A stretch of DNA of 64,000 nucleotides from Rhizobiales bacterium CCH3-A5 (lineage in GTDB: Bacteria > Pseudomonadota > Alphaproteobacteria > Rhizobiales > Beijerinckiaceae). Positions 59,540 through 64,000 of the stretch are shown one piece after another. Below the pieces are notes generated by a model, which saw nothing but the letters and a program-made list of their open reading frames with translations, searched no databases and was not told where the DNA came from. The first letter of the stretch is position 1, and the number at the start of each line of letters is the position of its first letter. The stretch lies in NCBI GenBank assembly GCA_001556025.1, contig LSIB01000136.1:248001-312000 (forward strand), given 5' to 3'. The translations under genes were made by a program, and so were the position numbers.

Positions 59540-61255
59540 TCAGCAGAAGTCGAAATCGCAGCCTTCGTCGGCCTGCAGAACGGTCGTCAGATAGAGCCCA
59601 CGATAGCCGCGCGAGGGTTCGGCCAGATGGGCCGGCGGCTGCCACTCGCCCTTGCGGCGCTCGAGTTCGGCGGCGTCCACCAGCAATTCGATGCGTCGCG
59701 CCGGCACGTCGAGGCTGATCATGTCGCCGTCGCGCACCAGCCCGAGCGGTCCGCCCACGGCCGATTCAGGCGTGATGTGGAGCACGATCGTGCCGAAGGC
59801 CGTGCCGCTCATACGGGCGTCCGAGATGCGGACCATGTCCTTGACGCCGGCCTGCGCCAGCTTTTTCGGGATCGGCAGATAGCCGGCCTCCGGCATGCCG
59901 GGCGCGCCTTTCGGCCCGGCGTTGCGCAGCACCAGCACGTCGTCCGCCTTCACGTCGAGCGCGGGATCGTCCATCCGCCGCACCATGTCCTCGACGGAAT
60001 CGAACACCACCGCCCTGCCCTTATGCGTCAACAGTGCCGGCGAGGCGGCCGAATGCTTGATCACCGCCCCGCCCGGTGCGAGGTTGCCGCGCAGCACCGC
60101 CATGCCGCCGGTCTGCTTCAGCGGCGCGGAAGCACTGCGGATGATCGTCTGGTTGGGAACCTCCTCAGCGGCGTCAGCGATCTCGCCGATGGTCTGGCCG
60201 GAGATCGTCACGGCGTCCAGATCGAGATGGCGGCGCAGTTCCTTCATGAGCTTGGGCATGCCGCCGGCCCAGTGGAAATGCTCCATGTAATGGTCGCCCG
60301 ACGGCTTCAGGTCGATCAGCACCGGCACCTCCCGGCCGATCGCGTCGAACTCTTCGAGATCGATCGTCATGCCGGCGCGGCGCGCGATCGCGGAAAGATG
60401 CACCAGCCCATTGGTCGAGCCGCCGATCGCCTGCAGCACCACCATCGCGTTCCGGAAGGCGGCCTTTGTGAGGAGTTGCGTCGGCCTCAGCCCGCTTTTG
60501 GCCAGCGCCACGGCCTGCCTGCCGCTGGCCTCGGCCGCGCGGATGCGGTCGGCATGGGTGGCGGGAATGGTGCCCGAGCCCGGCAGCGCGATGCCCAGGG
60601 CCTCGACGAGGCAGCCCATCGTGCTCGCCGTGCCCATCACCATGCATGTCCCTTGTGTCGGCGCGAGCCGCCCGCTCAGAACCTCGATCTCGGCCTCGTC
60701 GATTGCGCCCGCGCGATGCTGGCCCCAGAGCCGGCGGCAATCGGTGCATGCGCCGAGCACCTCGCCCTTGTGATGGCCGACCAGCATCGGCCCGGTGATG
60801 AGCTGGATCGCCGGGACATCGGCCGAAACCGCGCCCATCAACTGCGCCGGCACGGTCTTGTCGCAGCCGCCGATCAGCACGACGGCGTCCATCGGCTGCG
60901 CCCGGATCATCTCCTCGGTGTCGATGGACATCAGGTTGCGCAGGAACATCGAGGTCGGGTTCGAGAAGCTCTCGTGGATCGAGACCGTCGGGAATTCCAT
61001 CGGCAGGCCGCCCGCCAGCATGATTCCGCGCTTGGCCGCCTCGATCAGGCGCGGGACATTGCCATGGCAGGGGTTGAAGTCGCTGAAGGTGTTGGTCAGG
61101 CCGATGATCGGCCGGTCGAGCGCGTCGTCGGAAAAGCCCGCCGCCTTGATGAAGGCCTTGCGCAGGAACAGCGAGAAGCCGGGGTCGCCATAGCTGGCGA
61201 GGTTGCGGCGCATGCCGCTGGCGGCGGGCTTTCCGGTGTCGTCTTCGGTCGTCAT
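59540..61255 (-). CDS. IlvD/Edd family dehydratase, second copy
   Basis: A 571-residue iron-sulfur dehydratase. Ligands are in SDFNPCHGNVP, LIGGCDKTVPA and TQGTCMVMGTASTM; the catalytic Ser is in SDARMSGTAFG. It is only distantly similar to the copy at 54338, as the N-terminus (LASYGDPGFSLFLRKAFIKAAG) shows, so the two likely act on different acids. It starts the leftward operon with the Bug and dehydrogenase genes. A GntR-type palindrome lies 28-39 bases upstream. Confidence 0.9.
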   Translation of the reverse strand: MTTEDDTGKPAASGMRRNLASYGDPGFSLFLRKAFIKAAGFSDDALDRPIIGLTNTFSDFNPCHGNVPRLIEAAKRGIMLAGGLPMEFPTVSIHESFSNPTSMFLRNLMSIDTEEMIRAQPMDAVVLIGGCDKTVPAQLMGAVSADVPAIQLITGPMLVGHHKGEVLGACTDCRRLWGQHRAGAIDEAEIEVLSGRLAPTQGTCMVMGTASTMGCLVEALGIALPGSGTIPATHADRIRAAEASGRQAVALAKSGLRPTQLLTKAAFRNAMVVLQAIGGSTNGLVHLSAIARRAGMTIDLEEFDAIGREVPVLIDLKPSGDHYMEHFHWAGGMPKLMKELRRHLDLDAVTISGQTIGEIADAAEEVPNQTIIRSASAPLKQTGGMAVLRGNLAPGGAVIKHSAASPALLTHKGRAVVFDSVEDMVRRMDDPALDVKADDVLVLRNAGPKGAPGMPEAGYLPIPKKLAQAGVKDMVRISDARMSGTAFGTIVLHITPESAVGGPLGLVRDGDMISLDVPARRIELLVDAAELERRKGEWQPPAHLAEPSRGYRGLYLTTVLQADEGCDFDFC

Positions 61256-61282
61256 CGCGAGAACAGACTTGCTGCCTCATCG

Positions 61283-61294
61283 ATTGTCAACAAT
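61283..61294. promoter_or_regulatory. GntR-type palindrome between ilvD-like gene and gntR
   Basis: ATTGT-CA-ACAAT is a 12-base inverted repeat of the form seen in FCD-type GntR operators. It is centred in the 62-base divergent spacer between the dehydratase ATG (61255) and the regulator ATG (61318). A regulator here could control both directions. Confidence 0.6.
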
Positions 61295-61317
61295 CATGTT
61301 GCCGAACTGGAGGCATC

Positions 61318-62007
61318 ATGAGCGTCGTCCCGCTGAAAGCCGCCGCGCCCGACCGGATGCGCCTGATCGCGGACGCGATCGAGGAGGAGATCGTGCTTGG
61401 CTGGCTTTTGCCGCGCGAGCGCCTGATCGAGGAGGAACTGGCGGCGCGCTTTGCCGTGAAGCGCCATGTCGTGCGCGAGGCGCTGGCCGAACTGGAGCGC
61501 GACGGGCTGATCGAGCGCGTGCCCAACAAGGGCGCGGCGGTGAAGCGGCTCGACCCCGAGGAGGTGCGCCAGATCTATTCGGTGCGCGAGGCGATTGAGA
61601 CGCTCGCGGCCGCGCAGATCCCGCTGCCGGCCGACCCTGCGGTCGTCACGGAACTCCGAACCGTGCAGCAGCGACATGCATCGGCTGTCGCCGCTGGCGA
61701 CGCGCGCGCGGCCTTCCGCGCCAACATGGCCTTCCACGAGGCGCTCTTCGCCGCCTGCGGCAACCGGCACCTCGTCGAGCTGATCCAGATGATGGCGCAG
61801 AAGGTCCACGGCGCGCGTTCGATTACGGCGGCCAGCCCACCGCATCTTGCGCTCGCCCGCGACGAGCACGCGGCGATGGTCGCTGCGATGGAGCACGGCG
61901 ATCGCGAGCGGCTGGTCACGCTCTGCCGCGACCACCTGATCCCCTCGCGCGACGCCTATATCGCGACGGTGGAAGGCCGGCCCAGACCGCCGGTTCAGTC
62001 CGCGTAG
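61318..62007 (+). CDS. GntR family regulator (FCD domain), second copy
   Basis: A 229-residue regulator. The DNA-binding domain has IEEEIVLGWLLPRERLIEEELAARFAVKRHVVREALAELERDGLIERV, and the FCD domain keeps the metal-type residues in RANMAFHEALFAACGNRHL and DEHAAMVAAMEHGD. It is divergent from the second dehydratase operon, which it probably represses through the palindrome upstream. Its last 13 bases overlap the convergent FkbM gene. Confidence 0.9.
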   Translation: MSVVPLKAAAPDRMRLIADAIEEEIVLGWLLPRERLIEEELAARFAVKRHVVREALAELERDGLIERVPNKGAAVKRLDPEEVRQIYSVREAIETLAAAQIPLPADPAVVTELRTVQQRHASAVAAGDARAAFRANMAFHEALFAACGNRHLVELIQMMAQKVHGARSITAASPPHLALARDEHAAMVAAMEHGDRERLVTLCRDHLIPSRDAYIATVEGRPRPPVQSA

Positions 62008-62738
62008 ACGCTCTTCACATGGGCATTGATCGCCGCGACGTCGGGCAGCGCGCCGCCGTTGCGGGCGGCCAGATGGCCCTCATGCCAGTACCAGTCGTCG
62101 AAGCCGACATTCAGCCTCTGGTAGCAGGCCTCGCTCAGCAGCGTGCGCATCTGCTCGCGGCGCGGTTCGACGAAATTATGTTCGATGGTGAAGAGCGCGA
62201 TGGCGTGACGGGACAGATCGATGGTGCGCAGGATGTCGAGTTCCGAGCCTTCGGTGTCGAGCGAGACATAGTCGAAGCCGGACCCACCCTGCCCGTCCGC
62301 CGCGTCCATCTCGTCGAAGGTGATCGTCGAGACCGTGATCAACCCGTTCTCGCTGATCGCCTGCCGGCGATGCTCGGCATAGGCGTCGGCCTCGGCGTAT
62401 TCGGCCAGCGTGCCGATCTCCTGCGAGGCGACGAAGGACAGCAACTGGCCGCCCTCGCGATGGACTGCTTTCTCGAGACAGATCGCGCTGCGGCTCGCCG
62501 CGAGTTGGGCAAAAAGCAGCGGATTGGGCTCCACCAGCACGCCGCTCCAGCCATGGTCGCGCTCCAGGAACAGGGTGTTGGAGTGCAGCACACCGTCGAA
62601 TGCGCCGATCTCGGCGAAGCGCCCGCCCTGGCGGCCGAGGCACATCGCCAGCACCCAGCGCTCCTGCTCGATCTGCGAATGGGTCGGAGCATCGAAAGCC
62701 TGCTGCCAGGACAGACGGCGCGAGGATGATATCGGCAT
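61995..62738 (-). CDS. FkbM family methyltransferase, second copy
   Basis: A 247-residue SAM methyltransferase. Motif I is RFAEIGAFDGVLHSNTLFLE, then GVLVEPNPLLFAQLAA, and the family hallmark is FDYVSLDTEGSELDILRTID. The C-terminal half has DWYWHEGHLAARNGG. The acceptor is unknown; such genes often modify surface sugars. It is not closely similar to the copy at 617 and is not part of an obvious glycan operon, which makes its role in this catabolic region unclear. Confidence 0.85.
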   Translation of the reverse strand: MPISSSRRLSWQQAFDAPTHSQIEQERWVLAMCLGRQGGRFAEIGAFDGVLHSNTLFLERDHGWSGVLVEPNPLLFAQLAASRSAICLEKAVHREGGQLLSFVASQEIGTLAEYAEADAYAEHRRQAISENGLITVSTITFDEMDAADGQGGSGFDYVSLDTEGSELDILRTIDLSRHAIALFTIEHNFVEPRREQMRTLLSEACYQRLNVGFDDWYWHEGHLAARNGGALPDVAAINAHVKSVYAD

Positions 62739-62825
62739 GGGATGTCGGGGTTCCGCTCGGCGGCGGGATCGCCGTGCCGCGATTGGTAGCCCGGCAGAAC
62801 CGCCAAGGGAACCGCCGCGCGATGT

Positions 62826-63572
62826 TCAGCCGAAGCGGCGTGGCCGCAGACCGGCATGAAACCACGAGATCATCGAATAGATGTCATGCACCGGCAGCCC
62901 CGTCGCCGCCTGCACGGCTGCCGCGTAGGGCGGCATGTTGGTGCATTCGAGCACGATAGCGCCGACATCGGGGTGTCGGGCGACGAGCGCCAGCGCCGCA
63001 TCGACAACGTCCTGCCGGGCGAGATCGACATCCATATCGTCCTTCTCGGCTCCGATCAGCACGCGGAAGAACTCGCGGCCATGCTCCGTCCCGGCGATCG
63101 GCGTATCGAGCGGTACGCCCGCGCCCGTCAGATGCGCCGGCGTCAGGCTCCGGGCCGAGACCGTGACGATGCCGACGCGCTTGGCCGGCGGCAGGGTCGC
63201 CTGCACCCACGGAACCTGCATCAGCGACGAGGTTGCGACCGGCACGTCGAGCGCCGCCGAAAGCTCGCGCTGGAACAGCGCCAGGAAGCCGCAATTGGTG
63301 GTGATCGCCTCGGCCCCGAGCGAAATCAGCTCCCGGCCCGCCGCGATGAAGTCCGGCAGCAGCCCCTGCGCGCCCTGCATCACGACGCGGTCGGGGCTCG
63401 CTCCCGACACGACGCGGTAGAGCACAGGAAACGGCCACGTACCCGCATTGCCCATATCGCCGGGAATGCGCGGAAACCGCGCCTGCAGCATCAATATGCC
63501 CAGCGGCGCGCCATAGATCGCCTTGCCGCCGCGCGCGATCCGGCTGGTGGTCTCGTCGCCGCTCATCGTCAT
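62826..63572 (-). CDS. Aspartate/glutamate racemase superfamily protein
   Basis: A roughly 248-residue protein of the Asp/Glu/hydantoin racemase superfamily. Two putative catalytic Cys lie in EAITTNCGFLALFQREL and VGAIVLECTNMPPYAAAVQ, each at the end of a half-domain, as in two-Cys racemases and maleate isomerases. Actual activity could be racemase, isomerase or decarboxylase. ATG 63572 or 63566 fits best; GTG 63596 is possible. It precedes no gene on its 3' side and lies 78 bases after the TctA fragment. Confidence 0.82.
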   Translation of the reverse strand: MTMSGDETTSRIARGGKAIYGAPLGILMLQARFPRIPGDMGNAGTWPFPVLYRVVSGASPDRVVMQGAQGLLPDFIAAGRELISLGAEAITTNCGFLALFQRELSAALDVPVATSSLMQVPWVQATLPPAKRVGIVTVSARSLTPAHLTGAGVPLDTPIAGTEHGREFFRVLIGAEKDDMDVDLARQDVVDAALALVARHPDVGAIVLECTNMPPYAAAVQAATGLPVHDIYSMISWFHAGLRPRRFG

Positions 63573-63650
63573 CGCCAAATTCGCCCTGCCGCTCACGAAT
63601 GCTGCGTATAGGGCCTGCGGCGACGCAGCGGAAGCATCGACTCAGGCGTG

Positions 63651-64000
63651 TCAGACCGCCGCGATCCGCGGTCTGAACATCCTCAGCAGCACAGGCGCGA
63701 GCACCGCGGCAGCCGCGCAAGCGAGCAGCACGGCCGAGATCGGACGGGTGAAGAAGATCTCGATGCTGCCGTGAGAGAGCGTCATCGACTGGCGCAGCGA
63801 GTTTTCGAAGATGGTGCCGAGCACCAGACCAAGGATCAGCGGCGCCGGCGGCCAGTCATAGCGCATCATCGCCCAGCCGAGCGCGCCGAACCCGACCAGC
63901 ATCCAGACATCCTCGATCGAGTTCGCTTGCGAATAGACGCCGGCCACGCACAGCGCCAGGATCGGAGGATAGAGCCAGGCATAAGGCACCCGCAGGAGCT
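63651..64000 (-). CDS. Tripartite tricarboxylate transporter permease TctA, C-terminal part
   Basis: The last 115 or so residues of a large membrane protein that continues beyond base 64000. The region LYPPILALCVAGVYSQANSIEDVW, GFGALGWAMMRYDWPPAPLILGLVLGTIFENSLRQSM is the C-terminal signature of TctA, the large permease of the Bug-dependent carboxylate transporter. Ends with a further helix (AVLLACAAAAVLAPVLLRMF). It could work with either binding protein in the window or with one outside; gene order favours a partner to the right. Confidence 0.88.
   Translation of the reverse strand, partial: LLRVPYAWLYPPILALCVAGVYSQANSIEDVWMLVGFGALGWAMMRYDWPPAPLILGLVLGTIFENSLRQSMTLSHGSIEIFFTRPISAVLLACAAAAVLAPVLLRMFRPRIAAV

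Noticed and set aside
1..64000. CRISPR arrays, insertion sequences and rRNA
   Set aside because: No regular repeat-spacer pattern, no transposase motif and no rRNA sequence was seen on either strand.

Overview
The window is high-GC, densely coded DNA from an alphaproteobacterium. The Hyphomicrobiales (Rhizobiales) fit best, and a Bosea-like genus is my guess from gene content, not a proven assignment. The main evidence is three parts of the alphaproteobacterial cell-cycle circuit (ChpT, CtrA, SciP), a FlbD-type flagellar regulator, a PmtA-type phospholipid methyltransferase, and many DUF families typical of this group. No transposase, integrase, CRISPR array or rRNA was found. One tRNA gene, a CAT-anticodon tRNA read as elongator tRNA-Met, lies at 48775-48851.

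Layout. 1-3.2 kb: a leftward group with the periplasmic-glucan glucosyltransferase OpgH, an FkbM methyltransferase and a partial exported protein. 3.2-8.6 kb: a rightward set (alcohol-dehydrogenase-like oxidoreductase, aberrant 6-pyruvoyltetrahydropterin-synthase homologue, glycosyltransferase, SAM methyltransferase, then GTP cyclohydrolase II). I read it as a possible route to a glycosylated or methylated pterin-like compound; a leftward cytochrome b561 gene interrupts it. 8.6-19.3 kb: YfhO-like membrane protein, MFS pump, an AT-richer trypsin-like protease that looks acquired, a sugar kinase/HAD pair, envelope proteins and CysQ.

19.4-30.2 kb: chpT, the operon cheA-cheW-cheY-cheB-cheR, ctrA, fliI and fliJ. 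30-34 kb: small metal-type exported proteins and transporters. 34-46.6 kb: flagellar genes flhA, flbD-fliN-fliH-fliG-fliF, sciP, flgD and fliK, with two paralogous Tat-type small proteins flanking an MFS gene. CtrA-like sites precede fliI, flhA, fliF and ctrA, so cell-cycle control and motility appear physically and regulatorily linked. 46.8-50.4 kb: mnmA, pmtA, tRNA-Met and a chemoreceptor.

50.5-64 kb: an accessory catabolic region with two sugar-acid-type IlvD/Edd dehydratases, two tripartite-tricarboxylate (Bug) binding proteins, the end of a TctA permease, an RraA-like aldolase, a DHDPS-family enzyme, a 3-hydroxyacyl-CoA-dehydrogenase-like enzyme, an Asp/Glu racemase homologue and two GntR regulators with visible palindromes. 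The likely logic is uptake of an organic or sugar acid, dehydration to a 2-keto-3-deoxy acid, then cleavage or further dehydration. A lone DUF2793 phage-tail-like gene sits inside it. The only stretch longer than 300 bases without a gene is 26664-27006, the ctrA/fliI divergent control region.
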